DNA of 64,000 bases from Methylomagnum ishizawai (lineage in GTDB: Bacteria; Pseudomonadota; Gammaproteobacteria; Methylococcales; Methylococcaceae), in contig NZ_AP019783.1 of assembly GCF_019670005.1 (NCBI RefSeq), positions 516,501-580,500 of the forward strand. The letters run 5' to 3'. Shown piece by piece: positions 15,890 through 24,890 of the stretch. Below the pieces are notes generated by a model. The model was not told where the DNA came from and made no database searches. It worked only from the letters and a program-made list of their open reading frames with translations. Made by a program: the position numbers and the translations under genes. Positions within the stretch are counted from its first letter, which is position 1; each line of letters starts with the position of its first letter.

Positions 15890-17782
15890 CTACACCACGG
15901 CCAGATTGCCCTTGGCCTCCAGCCAGGCTTTGCGGTCCGGGGCGCGTTTCTTCGCCAGCAGCATATCGAGGCGCTCGTCGGTGGTCTCCTGTTCCGCCAG
16001 TTCCTCCAAGGTGAGTTGCACCAGGCGGCGGGTGTCGGGGTTCATGGTGGTTTCCCGCAGTTGCGCGGGGTTCATCTCGCCCAGGCCCTTGAAGCGCTGC
16101 ACGTTGATCTTGCCCTTGATCTTCTCGGCCTCGATGCGGTCGAGGACGCCCTTTTTCTCCGATTCGTCCAGGGCGTAATAGACCTGCTTGCCCACATCGA
16201 TGCGGTACAAGGGCGGCATCGCCACGAACACATGGCCCGCCGCCACCAAGGGCCGGAAATGCCGCACGAACAGGGCGCAGAGCAAGGTGGCGATATGGTT
16301 GCCGTCGGAATCGGCGTCGGCCAGGATGCAGACCTTGCCATAGCGCAGCCCGGTCAGGTCGGCGCAACCCGGCTCCACCCCGATGGCGACGCTGATGTCG
16401 TGGACTTCCTGCGAGGCCAGCACCGCGCCGGGTTCGACTTCCCAGGTGTTCAGGATTTTGCCGCGCAAGGGCATGATGGCTTGGTATTCCTTGTCGCGGG
16501 CTTGTTTGGCCGAACCCCCGGCGGAATCGCCCTCGACCAGGAACAACTCGGACAGGTTGATGTCCTGTCCCGAGCAATCCGCCAGCTTGCCGGGTAGGGC
16601 CGGTCCCGCCGTGACCTTCTTGCGGGTGACTTGGCGGCTGGCTTTGAGGCGCTTCTGGGCGCTTTCGATCACCAGTTCGGCGATGCGCTCGCCCACCGCC
16701 GGGTGTTGGTTCAACCACAGGCTGAAGGCGTCCTTGACCACGCCGGAAACGAAGGCGGCGCATTCCCTGGAACTCAGGCGTTCCTTGGTTTGCCCCGAGA
16801 ACTGCGGTTCTTGCAGTTTGACCGACAGCACGTAATGGCAGCGTTCCCACACGTCTTCAGGGGCGATCTTCACCCCGCGCGGCAACAGGTTGCGGAACTC
16901 GCAGAATTCGCGCACGGCCTCGGTCAAGCCGGTGCGGAGGCCGTTGACATGGGTGCCGCCCTGCGGGGTGGGCACGAGGTTGACATAGCTCTCGGCCACG
17001 ATGTCCCCGTCCAGCGTCCAGGCCACGGCCCAATCCGCCGCTTCCTGGCGGCTTTCCAGGCTGCCGACGAAGGGTTCTTCCGGCACGCATTCCCTGGCCC
17101 CGATCCGATCCAGCAGGTATTGGGGCAGGCCGTTTTGATAGTGCCAGGTTTCGGTTTCCTGGGCGGCTTCGTCGTTGAGGCTGATTCTCAAGCCGGGGCA
17201 GAGTACGGCCTTGGCCCTGAGCAAAGCCTTGAGCCTCGGCACGGCGACCTTGGGCGTGTCGAAATAATGGGCTTCCGGCCAGAATCTCACCGTGGTGCCG
17301 GTGTCGCGCTTGGGGGCGTCGCCGATGATGCGGAGGTCTTGGACCTTCTCGCCGCGGGCGAAGGCCATGGCGGAGACCTTGCCGCCGCGGCGCACCTCGA
17401 CTTCCAGTTTGTCCGAGAGCGCGTTCACCACCGACACCCCGACGCCGTGCAGGCCGCCGGAGAAGCGGTAGTTCTTGTTGGAGAATTTGCCGCCCGCGTG
17501 GAGTTTGGTCAGGATCACCTCGACCCCGGACACGCCGAGTTCGGGATGGATATCGACCGGCATGCCGCGGCCATCGTCGCGGACTTCGATGCCGCCGTCG
17601 GCCATGAGCCGCACGTCGATGGTCTTGGCGAAACCGGCCAGGGCTTCGTCGACGCTGTTGTCGACGACTTCCTGGACCAAGTGATTGGGGCGGGCGGTGT
17701 CGGTGTACATGCCGGGGCGTTTCCGCACCGGGTCGAGGCCGGATAGGACTTCGATGGAGGAGGCGTCGTAGTTGTCGTTCAT
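15890..17782 (-). CDS. parE: DNA topoisomerase IV subunit B
   Basis: This 630-residue type IIA topoisomerase subunit has a GHKL ATPase N-terminus (VVDNSVDEALAGFAK, DDGRGMPVDIHPELGVSG, YRFSGGLHGVGVSVVNALS), a transducer domain, and the TOPRIM region with LVEGDSAGGSAKQARD, PLRGKILNTWEV and LADADSDGNHIATLL. Length and the short C-terminus match ParE (about 630) rather than GyrB (about 800). It decatenates sister chromosomes with ParC, which is not in the window. The start MNDNYDASS at 17782 is the family norm; the frame extends upstream to 17896 with no family similarity. Confidence 0.96.
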   Translation of the reverse strand: MNDNYDASSIEVLSGLDPVRKRPGMYTDTARPNHLVQEVVDNSVDEALAGFAKTIDVRLMADGGIEVRDDGRGMPVDIHPELGVSGVEVILTKLHAGGKFSNKNYRFSGGLHGVGVSVVNALSDKLEVEVRRGGKVSAMAFARGEKVQDLRIIGDAPKRDTGTTVRFWPEAHYFDTPKVAVPRLKALLRAKAVLCPGLRISLNDEAAQETETWHYQNGLPQYLLDRIGARECVPEEPFVGSLESRQEAADWAVAWTLDGDIVAESYVNLVPTPQGGTHVNGLRTGLTEAVREFCEFRNLLPRGVKIAPEDVWERCHYVLSVKLQEPQFSGQTKERLSSRECAAFVSGVVKDAFSLWLNQHPAVGERIAELVIESAQKRLKASRQVTRKKVTAGPALPGKLADCSGQDINLSELFLVEGDSAGGSAKQARDKEYQAIMPLRGKILNTWEVEPGAVLASQEVHDISVAIGVEPGCADLTGLRYGKVCILADADSDGNHIATLLCALFVRHFRPLVAAGHVFVAMPPLYRIDVGKQVYYALDESEKKGVLDRIEAEKIKGKINVQRFKGLGEMNPAQLRETTMNPDTRRLVQLTLEELAEQETTDERLDMLLAKKRAPDRKAWLEAKGNLAVV

Positions 17783-17948
17783 GGTGTCAAGGATGGATCG
17801 ACGGGCTGGGAAGTCCCGTCCGTGGCGCTCAATGCGGGGGCTGTGTGGAAAATCGGCCCGATGGGACCGGGGGCTTGTTTTTCCAGTGTACCGCAACTCA
17901 TTGGCGGATGGTCCCGGTGCGTGGTGCGGAGGTAGGTTTGGGAAGGTA

Positions 17949-17974
17949 CGCCCCGGCGGTGTTTCGCCGGGGCG
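17949..17974 (-). terminator. GC-rich hairpin after the repeat-protein gene
   Basis: A perfect 10-bp stem (CGCCCCGGCG / CGCCGGGGCG) with a 6-nt loop lies just downstream of the minus-strand gene ending at 17993. The following T-tract is weak (TACCTTCCC), so it may be a terminator or only an RNA-stabilising hairpin. Confidence 0.45.
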
Positions 17975-17992
17975 CGTAGGTGTCGGCCTAGC

Positions 17993-20407
17993 TCAAGGCT
18001 TGGAGGTGTTGATGAGGACGGAGACGGTGTCGCTTTGGCAATTGGCCGTGACCGCCTCGGGCTTGCCGTCACCGTTCAGGTCGCCGAACGCGAGGTTGCA
18101 GGGGAGATGGCCGGTATCGAAATCCTTCCTGGCGCCGAAGGTGCCATCGCCTTTGCTTTGCAGTACCGACAGGCTGCTGCTGCCGCTCAGGCTGGCGAGG
18201 TCGGGCTTGCCGTCACCGTTGAGGTCGGCCACCTTCAGGGAGCGTGGGCTCTTTACGGCATAGTTCCGATGGGATTGGAAAGTGCCGTCGCCTTTGCCGT
18301 ACAGCACCAATAATTTCTTGCAGGTGGCAGCAAGGTCTGGATGGCCGTCGTTGTTCAGGTCCGCCACATTGATCTCCGGACCCTTACAGGCGGCATAGTC
18401 CTGGCGGGCCTTGAAGGTGCCGTCGCCGTTGCCCAGCAACACCGATAACCCAGTGGAACATTGGAGAACGAAGTCGGGATGGCCGTCGCCGTTGAGGTCG
18501 GACACCTTAATATCGAAGGGACCATCGCAAGCGGCGTAGTCCTGGCGGGCCTTGAGCGTGCCGTCGCCGTTGCCCAGCAGCACAGACAGCGTGGAAACGC
18601 TGACTCTATGCCTCGGATGATAATAGAGGGTGACCGCGATGTCGGGATGGCCGTCGCCGTTCAGGTCGGACACGGCTATCGAATTCGGATATTTGCCCAC
18701 AGCATAGTCCTGATTGGCTTTGAAGGTGCCATCGCCGTTGCCCAGCAAGATCGACACCGAATTCTTGGCGAAGTAGGTGAAGTCCTGGTTCATGGTGATA
18801 AGGTCGGGTTTACCGTCACTGTTGATGTCGGATACCTTGAGCAAGGATATCCATCCATAATAATAGGGGGGGTTGACCATGGCGATGTCCTGGCGGGGTG
18901 TGAAGCTGCCATCGCCCTTGCCCAGCACCACCGACACGTCCTTGCCGTGGGAGGCGGCGAGGTCGAGATGGCCGTCACCGTTCAGGTCGGACATGGTGAG
19001 CGATCCGAGGGAGGTGCCGTAAGGGACCACGGCGTAGTCCCTTCTGGCCCGGAATGTGCCATTGCCCGTGCCCAGATGCACTGAAATGGTGCCGGAAAGA
19101 CTGTTCGTGGTGGCGAGATCGGTATGAGCGTCGCCGTTCAGATCGGACAGGTGGACATCGGTGGGCCGGTGACCTACGGCATAAACATCTTTGGGGTGTA
19201 ACTCCTTGAAGGAGCCATCGCCTTTGCCCTGCAGTATCGATACGCTGCCGTCATTGTCGTTAGCGATGGCGAGGTCGGGATGGCCGTCGGCGTTCAGGTC
19301 GGAAACCGTGAACGTTAATGAGACGTTGCTGCGCGCGGCGTAATCCTGGTGGGTCATGAAGGTGCCGTCGCCCTTGCCGAGCAGCACCGACACCGTGCTG
19401 GCGGTGGGGTTCGCGGTGACGAGGTCGGGATGGCCGTCGCCATTCAGGTCGGACGCCATCACCGATCCGACATTATTGGTACTCCATAAGCTGGGCGAAA
19501 CGGCGTAGTACTGGGGGGCTAGGAAGGTACCGTCGCCGTTGCCGAGCATTACCAACACGGCGGGGCTTTTTCTGGTGCTCTCGCCTGGATTGAGCATGGT
19601 GGCGAGGTCGGGCTTGCCGTCGCCGTTCAGGTCGGCCAAGGTAATCGAGTGGGGGTTGGAGCCGTAATAGCCCGCAACGTAGTCCCGGTTGGCCTTGAAG
19701 GTGCCATCGCCGTTGCCCAGCAGCACCGATATCGTGCTGTAGAAGTCGCTCACGGTGGCGAGGTCGGTATAGCCGTCGCCATTCAGGTCGGACGCCGCCA
19801 CTGAGTCCGGACCGAAGTCGATGCCGGCGCCGTATTGCTGGCGGGGTTGGAAGGTGCCGTCGCCCTTGCCCAGCAGCACCGACACGCTTCGGCTGTCCTC
19901 GTTCGCGATGACGAGGTCGGGCGTGCCGTCGCCGTTCAGGTCGGACGCCACGACTGTTGGGGAGAAACTGCCCACGGCGTAGTCTTGACGAGTCTTGAAG
20001 GTGCCGTCGCCGTTGCCCAGCAGTACCGACACGCTACTTTTGGAGATCCAGGAGAACTCCGCATCCATGGTGGCGAGATCGGTATGACCGTCGCCGTTCA
20101 GGTCGGACGCTGCGATCGAGGCAGGAGTATAGCCCAAGGCGTAGTACCGGGGTGTTTGGAAAGTGCCGTCGCCGTTGCCCAGCAGCACCGACACGCCGTT
20201 GTCGCTCGCTACAGCGAGGTCGGACTTGCCGTCGCCGTCCATGTCGGCGGAAATGGGCTGTCCGGCATATAAATTGCCAACCCTGGTAAGGCCGGTGATT
20301 TCCTTGAAAGCCAGTTCTGCCTGCGCCCAGCCCGTTCCCGCCAGCAATAGGCACAAGAACGCGCCGCTTCGGCTGCGGTTGAATAATTGTGATAATCGAA
20401 TTGACAT
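17993..20407 (-). CDS. Secreted FG-GAP/VCBS repeat protein
   Basis: The 804-residue product has a signal peptide (cleavage near GTGWAQA) and is otherwise built of about 15 units of 45-60 residues. Each contains a calcium-binding loop of the form DLNGDGxPDLA and a strand of the form SVSVLLGNGDGTF. This is the integrin-alpha/VCBS-type propeller repeat; two seven-bladed propellers would fit. Some loops have drifted (DLNADG, DLNGDAH, DINSDG, DLNNDG). No catalytic domain or anchor is visible, so an extracellular binding or adhesion role is inferred. The gene stands alone between parE and a methyltransferase. Confidence 0.88.
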   Translation of the reverse strand: MSIRLSQLFNRSRSGAFLCLLLAGTGWAQAELAFKEITGLTRVGNLYAGQPISADMDGDGKSDLAVASDNGVSVLLGNGDGTFQTPRYYALGYTPASIAASDLNGDGHTDLATMDAEFSWISKSSVSVLLGNGDGTFKTRQDYAVGSFSPTVVASDLNGDGTPDLVIANEDSRSVSVLLGKGDGTFQPRQQYGAGIDFGPDSVAASDLNGDGYTDLATVSDFYSTISVLLGNGDGTFKANRDYVAGYYGSNPHSITLADLNGDGKPDLATMLNPGESTRKSPAVLVMLGNGDGTFLAPQYYAVSPSLWSTNNVGSVMASDLNGDGHPDLVTANPTASTVSVLLGKGDGTFMTHQDYAARSNVSLTFTVSDLNADGHPDLAIANDNDGSVSILQGKGDGSFKELHPKDVYAVGHRPTDVHLSDLNGDAHTDLATTNSLSGTISVHLGTGNGTFRARRDYAVVPYGTSLGSLTMSDLNGDGHLDLAASHGKDVSVVLGKGDGSFTPRQDIAMVNPPYYYGWISLLKVSDINSDGKPDLITMNQDFTYFAKNSVSILLGNGDGTFKANQDYAVGKYPNSIAVSDLNGDGHPDIAVTLYYHPRHRVSVSTLSVLLGNGDGTLKARQDYAACDGPFDIKVSDLNGDGHPDFVLQCSTGLSVLLGNGDGTFKARQDYAACKGPEINVADLNNDGHPDLAATCKKLLVLYGKGDGTFQSHRNYAVKSPRSLKVADLNGDGKPDLASLSGSSSLSVLQSKGDGTFGARKDFDTGHLPCNLAFGDLNGDGKPEAVTANCQSDTVSVLINTSKP
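18030..20270 (-). repeat. Internal DNA repeats of the FG-GAP/VCBS gene
   Basis: About 15 imperfect copies with periods of about 130-180 bp are visible at DNA level. Blocks such as TCGCCGTTCAGGTCGG and GCCGTCGCCGTTGCCCAGCA recur through the gene. Several units are close enough in sequence to recombine, so copy number may vary between strains. Confidence 0.8.
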
Positions 20408-20621
20408 GGTGGCTCCTCCGTGGTGGGGCGTCTATTGAGAAAGGCTGAAACCTGCCAGATTGAAGCAATCTTAGGGCATTTTACCTCTTTTTTGTGAATT
20501 TACGCGCCAAGCGATACTACCCGGATGATGCGTGGCGGAATCCCGAAACGGGTGTAAAGCCCAGGTTCCGGGGCTCCACACGCTCCATCCGGTATCTACG
20601 GGACTATGTTTGTGGAAGGCT

Positions 20622-21533
20622 TCAAGCCCCGCGCTGGGCCAGCACATCCACCTGGTGGACGATCAGGCCGAGCCTGCGGCGGTCGATTTCCAGGCGGCGG
20701 TCGCGGTGCCAGCTATCGAGCGCGTGGGGGCCGATCCCGCCGGAGCGGTCCGCTTCGGCGCGGATGTGGGCAAGGACGGCGTCCAGGCAAAGATCGTCCT
20801 GGTCGCGGTAGGTCCGGCGTAGCGGGGTCAGGTTCCAATCGGAGGCCCCCTGGGCCAGGATGTCCAGGTGGCTTTCGAGCAGTGCCCCGTGTAGCCGCCC
20901 CCCCGGTTTCGCATCCTCGGCGGGTTGGTCCCGCATCCGCCGGGTCTCCATCGCGGCGTCGTAGGCCGCGAGGATGCGCTGTTCCAGGTCGGCGTCATGG
21001 TAGGCCGGGAACACGGTGGTGCCGGTGTCGTAGTTGAGGGCGGCGTAGAACACGCCCTGGGGCTTGAGCCAGGAGGCGATGCGATCGGCCATGGCCTGGG
21101 TCGGCAGCAGGTCCGTCACATGGTGGGCCACCACCACGTCGAATTGGCGGGTGGGTTCTTGGCGGTTGAAGTCCTCGGGACCGGCGGCCACGAACTCGAT
21201 GCTGATCGAGCGTCCGCCGCGCCGGGCCTGGATATGGTCCGGTCCGGGCGTCGCCACCTCGAAATCCCGCGCCCTGAGCAGGACCGCGAGGCGCCGGAGC
21301 GCCAATTCCAGCAGGTCGCGGTCCGGGTCCACGGCGGTGATGGCGAGGTCGGCCTTGAGGTCGGCGTTGAGGAGCCGCCATAGCGACGCGCCCGCCCCCG
21401 CCCCGAGGTCGAGGCAGGACAGCCATTCCCGCCCGCGCAGGGCGTGCTGGAAGGCGGTGCGGACCTGGGGGTTGAGGCTGCGTTCGTCGAGGGCGGATTT
21501 GATATCGGGATAGTCACGGAATGAGATGCTCAT
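20622..21533 (-). CDS. Class I SAM-dependent methyltransferase
   Basis: The 303-residue protein has a Rossmann-type SAM site: motif I LDLGAGAGASLWRLL near residue 40, an acidic ITAVDPDRDLLELAL strand end near 67, and FDVVVAHHVTDLLP near 130 with LKPQGVFYAALNYD near 160. The start at 21533 (MSISFRDYP) is preferred; the frame runs on to 21602 with no conserved content. The substrate is not identifiable. It resembles methyltransferases that act on small molecules. The gene is divergent from the CBS protein gene. Confidence 0.8.
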   Translation of the reverse strand: MSISFRDYPDIKSALDERSLNPQVRTAFQHALRGREWLSCLDLGAGAGASLWRLLNADLKADLAITAVDPDRDLLELALRRLAVLLRARDFEVATPGPDHIQARRGGRSISIEFVAAGPEDFNRQEPTRQFDVVVAHHVTDLLPTQAMADRIASWLKPQGVFYAALNYDTGTTVFPAYHDADLEQRILAAYDAAMETRRMRDQPAEDAKPGGRLHGALLESHLDILAQGASDWNLTPLRRTYRDQDDLCLDAVLAHIRAEADRSGGIGPHALDSWHRDRRLEIDRRRLGLIVHQVDVLAQRGA

Positions 21534-21686
21534 ATTGGGCGTCGGATATCTGAATGGGCGGTATCGTGCCGCGCGGTGTCCGGGGACTCCGCGCGACCCC
21601 ATCGTTGTGCTTCCGTTAACTATGAATTGAACCGCGGGCGGTTTTCTTGTATGTTCCCGCGATTTACTTACATAAAAGAGGTTGTT

Positions 21687-22148
21687 ATGCGTGTCGGCGA
21701 TTTAATGCACACCAAGGTGTTCACCGTCGAGGAAGAAGCCTTGATCGAGCGGGTGTTTTTCCTGATGCACTACGAGAAGATCCGCCACGTCCCGGTCGTC
21801 AATAAAAAGAGCGAAGTCATCGGGATCGTCTCGGATCGCGACCTGTACAAGGCGCTCGGTCCCAAGAACAACTCGAACGTGATCGAGGAGAGCGGGGACA
21901 AGGCGGCGGCCCTGCATGTCGTCCCCCAGAAAGTGCGCCACATAATGCACCGCGCCGTGCTGACCATCAACCCGAACGAACAGATTTCCGACGCGGCGGC
22001 GATCATGGCGAAACACCGTATCGGTGCCCTGCCGGTGGTGAAGGACAACAAACTGGTGGGCATTATCACCACCACCGACCTGTTGCGCTATTTCAGCAAG
22101 GTCAAGCTGCCGGATGGCGGCCCCGCCGCCGGGCCGGACGAAGCCTGA
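21687..22148 (+). CDS. CBS-pair domain protein
   Basis: This 153-residue protein is two tandem CBS domains and little else: MRVGDLMHTKVFTVEEEA and RHVPVVNKKSEVIGIVSDRDL in the first, VRHIMHRAVLTINPNEQI and GALPVVKDNKLVGIITTTDLL in the second. Such stand-alone pairs bind adenine nucleotides and act as energy sensors or regulators. AAAGAGG lies 8 nt before the ATG at 21687; the upstream extension to 21576 is not coding. A strong terminator follows. The partner protein is unknown. Confidence 0.9.
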   Translation: MRVGDLMHTKVFTVEEEALIERVFFLMHYEKIRHVPVVNKKSEVIGIVSDRDLYKALGPKNNSNVIEESGDKAAALHVVPQKVRHIMHRAVLTINPNEQISDAAAIMAKHRIGALPVVKDNKLVGIITTTDLLRYFSKVKLPDGGPAAGPDEA

Positions 22149-22160
22149 GGGCTGGGCATG

Positions 22161-22202
22161 AAAAAACCCCGTGCGCTCCGTTGGGAGCGCACGGGGTTTT
22201 TT
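22161..22202. terminator. Bidirectional rho-independent terminator
   Basis: A long palindrome, AAAAAACCCCGTGCGCTCC and its complement around a short TTG loop, has an A-tract on the left and a T-tract on the right. It terminates the CBS gene on the + strand and the minus-strand operon ending at 22213. Confidence 0.92.
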
Positions 22203-22212
22203 GTGGGCGGGT

Positions 22213-23340
22213 TCAGCCGCGATATTCGAACACCACCTGCAAGGCCCCGGCCAGCTTGTCGCCGACCACCTCGAACGCCTGCTGGCATTCGGACAGGGGG
22301 AAGCGGTGGGTGATGAGGCGCTCGGGCTGGATGCGGTCCAGCCAGTCGAAGGCCAGCTTGAGCCGCCGGTCCTTGCTCCAGCGCCCGCTGAGCGCCGGGT
22401 TGAGCGTGCCGACCTGGCTCGCCACCAGGCGGATGCGGCGGCGGTGGAAATGCCCGCCCAAATCCACCGGCCCGGCGTGGCGGCCATACCAGGAACCCAC
22501 CACGATGCGGCCATCGAAGCCGGTCAGGGCGATGGCCTGGTTGAGCGCCTCGATATGGCCGGAGACCTCGATGGCGAGGTCCAGGCCGTTATGGTCGCCG
22601 TGGAACAGGCATTCTTCCAATACCGCCAGTTCGCGGCCCTTCGAGGGGTCGATGGCGAGCCCGGCCCCCAGTTCCTTGGAACGCTCGCGCCGCAGCGGCA
22701 GGGGGTCCGCCGTGATGAGTTCGGACAGCGGGAATTGGCCGAGGAGGGCCGTGGTCAGCAGTCCCACCACGCCCTGTCCGAACACCATGGCCCGTTCCCC
22801 GGCCAGGGGGCCGGCGTCCTGCACCAGGTTCAGGGCGGTTTCCAGGTTGGCGAGGAACAGGGCGCGTTCGGCGGGCATCCCTTCCGGCAGGCGCTGGCAT
22901 TGGCGCTGGTCGATGGCGATGTAGTCCTGATGGGGATGGAAGGCGAACACCCGCTTGCCCAGCCAATCGCGGTCCTCGCCCGCGCCCACCTCCACCACCT
23001 CGCCGACCAGGGCGTAGCCGTATTTGAAGGGATAGCGGAATTCGCCGCCGGATTTGGACGGGGCGGTGTCCAGGCCCCAGCCTTCGGGCATCCCGCCGCG
23101 GAAGATCAGGGATTCGGTGCCGGGGCTGATGGCCGAGCAATGGGCCTTGATGAGCAATTCGCCGGGCTTGGGGGCGGGGACCTCGGTGTCGCGGACGCTC
23201 ACCGAATGGCGGGCGGTATGGAACACCGCCTGGGCCGGGGCCGCTCCGGGGGAGCGGTTGTTTTTGCCATAGGGCGGGCGCGGGGCGCGGTAGGGATTGC
23301 GCGCCGACAGGGCGTGCGAGGGTTCGATGGGGTAAACCAT
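22213..23340 (-). CDS. Zinc-type MDR dehydrogenase
   Basis: The 375-residue medium-chain dehydrogenase/reductase has the family landmarks KPGELLIKAHCSAISPGTES, YGYALVGEVVEVGAG, a Rossmann segment MVFGQGVVGLLTTALL near residue 190, and IVVGSWYGRH near 275. It resembles the BchC-like branch of zinc-binding alcohol dehydrogenases more than classical ethanol dehydrogenases. Its only obvious metal-ligand candidate is C68, so zinc binding is uncertain. It is the last gene of a minus-strand run and follows the RibA/RibD fusion by 94 nt, suggesting a shared pathway, but the substrate cannot be told. Confidence 0.8.
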   Translation of the reverse strand: MVYPIEPSHALSARNPYRAPRPPYGKNNRSPGAAPAQAVFHTARHSVSVRDTEVPAPKPGELLIKAHCSAISPGTESLIFRGGMPEGWGLDTAPSKSGGEFRYPFKYGYALVGEVVEVGAGEDRDWLGKRVFAFHPHQDYIAIDQRQCQRLPEGMPAERALFLANLETALNLVQDAGPLAGERAMVFGQGVVGLLTTALLGQFPLSELITADPLPLRRERSKELGAGLAIDPSKGRELAVLEECLFHGDHNGLDLAIEVSGHIEALNQAIALTGFDGRIVVGSWYGRHAGPVDLGGHFHRRRIRLVASQVGTLNPALSGRWSKDRRLKLAFDWLDRIQPERLITHRFPLSECQQAFEVVGDKLAGALQVVFEYRG

Positions 23341-23434
23341 GGTGTATTACCGGAATCCATTGAGGTTGAGGCGGATGGCTTGTTGTTTTACGTATTGCGC
23401 GGGCCGTCGGGACCGGACCCGTCGGGCGGCGGCG

Positions 23435-24766
23435 CTACCCGTAGCCCACGGGGCCGTGGGCGATGATATCCGAACCCAGGGTCTGGTATTGGCAGTCCGT
23501 GATGCCCAGGGCGGGCGCTTCCCCCGCCAGGCCGGGGCCGCCGATGGCCTGGGGACCGCCGCCGAGCCTGGGGGTGATGGCGATGACGGCATAGTCCACC
23601 AAGCGCTGCCGCAGGAAACGGCGGATGGTGGCGGCCCCGCCTTCCACCATCAGGGTATGGATGCCCCGCGCGCGGAGGGCGCGGAGGGCGAGCGGGAGGT
23701 CGATGCCACCCCCGGTATCGGTCCCGACCGCCACGACCTCGGCCCCGCGCTCCGCGAGCGAGGCCGCGCGGGCCGGGTCGGGCGTGGCGGCGGTGAGGAT
23801 GAGGGGCGGGCGGCCGCCCTGGGCCAGCGCCTCCGGCGGCGTGCGGAGCTGGCTGTCGAGGATCACCGGCCTCGGATCGGTCCCCTGGTCCTGGCGGATG
23901 GCGGGCGGCGTGGCGCCGGCCGGGAGGGAATCGATATCTACCAGTAGCGCGTCGTGCTGGGCGCGGAGGTGGCGCGTCAGGGTCAGCGCCGGGCGGGAGG
24001 TCGGCGCGGCGGGGGTCCCGGCCTCCGCCGCGATGCCGCCGTCCAGGCTCTGGGCATAGGCCAGGGTCACGAAGGGGCCGGCTTCGTTGGCGGCGGCGCG
24101 GGCCAGGGAGAGTTGGTCCAGCAGGGGTTCGATGAAGGCGAGGTCGCGGTGTTCCGGGGTTTCTTCGCGGAAGGTGAGCAGATGGGCCATCTTCTCGGCC
24201 TTGGAGCGCAGATAGTCCAGGTTGTCCTGGTGGTGGCCGACCTCGATGGGGATGCGCGCCTCGACCTGGATGCCATGGGCGGTGAGTTCGTCCACCTTGT
24301 GCGGGTTGTTGGTGATGAGGCGGATCGATTGCGGCCCCAAATCCTGGAGGATGCGGGCGGCGATGCCGTAATCGCGTTCGTCGGGTTGGTGGCCGAGATG
24401 GATATTGGCTTCCACCGTGTCCATGCCGGCGTCCTGGAGGTTGTAGGCTTCCATCTTCTTGCGGAGGCCGATGCCGCGGCCTTCCTGGCGCAGATAGACC
24501 AGGATGCCGCAAGGCAGGCGTCCCAGGTATTGCAGAGTATGTTTGAGCTGGTCGCCGCAATCGCAGCGCCTGGAACCGAACACGTCCCCGGTCAGGCATT
24601 CCGAATGGACCCGCACGGGCACCAAAGCCTGCCCGCTCACTTCGCCCTTGACCAGGGCCAGGTGTTCCTTGCCGTGTTCGTTATAAAGATAAAGGTTGAA
24701 TTCCCCGTAGCCGGTGGGAATTCGGGTTTTGACGAGGTTCTTGACCACGGATGTTCTGCGGCTCAA
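23435..24766 (-). CDS. GTP cyclohydrolase II - RibD reductase fusion
   Basis: The 443-residue protein joins two riboflavin-type domains. Residues about 10-205 are GTP cyclohydrolase II, with zinc ligands in CLTGDVFGSRRCDCGDQL, the catalytic RQEGRGIGL and LGHQPDERDYG. Residues about 225-440 are the RibD C-terminal reductase (FVTLAYAQSLDGGIA, MVEGGAATIRRFL). The deaminase half of RibD and the RibB half of common RibBA fusions are missing. The start appears to be TTG 24766 or GTG 24748; no ATG fits. It could serve riboflavin synthesis or a separate pathway with the adjacent dehydrogenase; the latter is my inference. Confidence 0.88.
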   Translation of the reverse strand: MSRRTSVVKNLVKTRIPTGYGEFNLYLYNEHGKEHLALVKGEVSGQALVPVRVHSECLTGDVFGSRRCDCGDQLKHTLQYLGRLPCGILVYLRQEGRGIGLRKKMEAYNLQDAGMDTVEANIHLGHQPDERDYGIAARILQDLGPQSIRLITNNPHKVDELTAHGIQVEARIPIEVGHHQDNLDYLRSKAEKMAHLLTFREETPEHRDLAFIEPLLDQLSLARAAANEAGPFVTLAYAQSLDGGIAAEAGTPAAPTSRPALTLTRHLRAQHDALLVDIDSLPAGATPPAIRQDQGTDPRPVILDSQLRTPPEALAQGGRPPLILTAATPDPARAASLAERGAEVVAVGTDTGGGIDLPLALRALRARGIHTLMVEGGAATIRRFLRQRLVDYAVIAITPRLGGGPQAIGGPGLAGEAPALGITDCQYQTLGSDIIAHGPVGYG

Positions 24767-24802
24767 ATGTTGCGGAATGGTGTCGGATTGAAAATAGCGG
24801 AC

Positions 24803-24808
24803 AGTATA
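24803..24808 (-). promoter_or_regulatory. Possible -10 box for the ribA/ribD fusion gene
   Basis: On the minus strand the region reads TTTATACTGTCC; TATACT matches a sigma-70 -10 element and lies about 40 nt upstream of the TTG start. No good -35 is apparent, and it sits just after a terminator hairpin. Confidence 0.3.
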
Positions 24809-24814
24809 AACAGA

Positions 24815-24833
24815 AAACCGCCCGAAGCGGTTT
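24815..24833 (-). terminator. Small rho-independent terminator
   Basis: The stem AAACCGC / GCGGTTT with a 5-nt loop lies 58 nt after the stop of the kinase gene on the minus strand and is followed by TTTTCTGTTT. It separates the smrB-kinase pair from the RibA/RibD fusion. Confidence 0.6.
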
Positions 24834-24890
24834 GTGTGGATTAACCGATTCCATTCGGCGTTCCGGCCGGGCCGGGCTCCTGGTGGGGAA

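Noticed and set aside
16631-17746. 371-residue + strand frame opposite parE
   Set aside because: The minus strand encodes ParE with all its motifs; the antisense frame exists because of high GC third positions.
18461-20272. Repetitive + strand frames reading VAVAQQHRH-like units
   Set aside because: They are antisense of the FG-GAP/VCBS repeats and repeat only because that gene does.
24767-24890. FMN riboswitch upstream of the RibA/RibD fusion
   Set aside because: The 124-nt leader contains a terminator hairpin and a possible -10 box but none of the conserved FMN-element segments.
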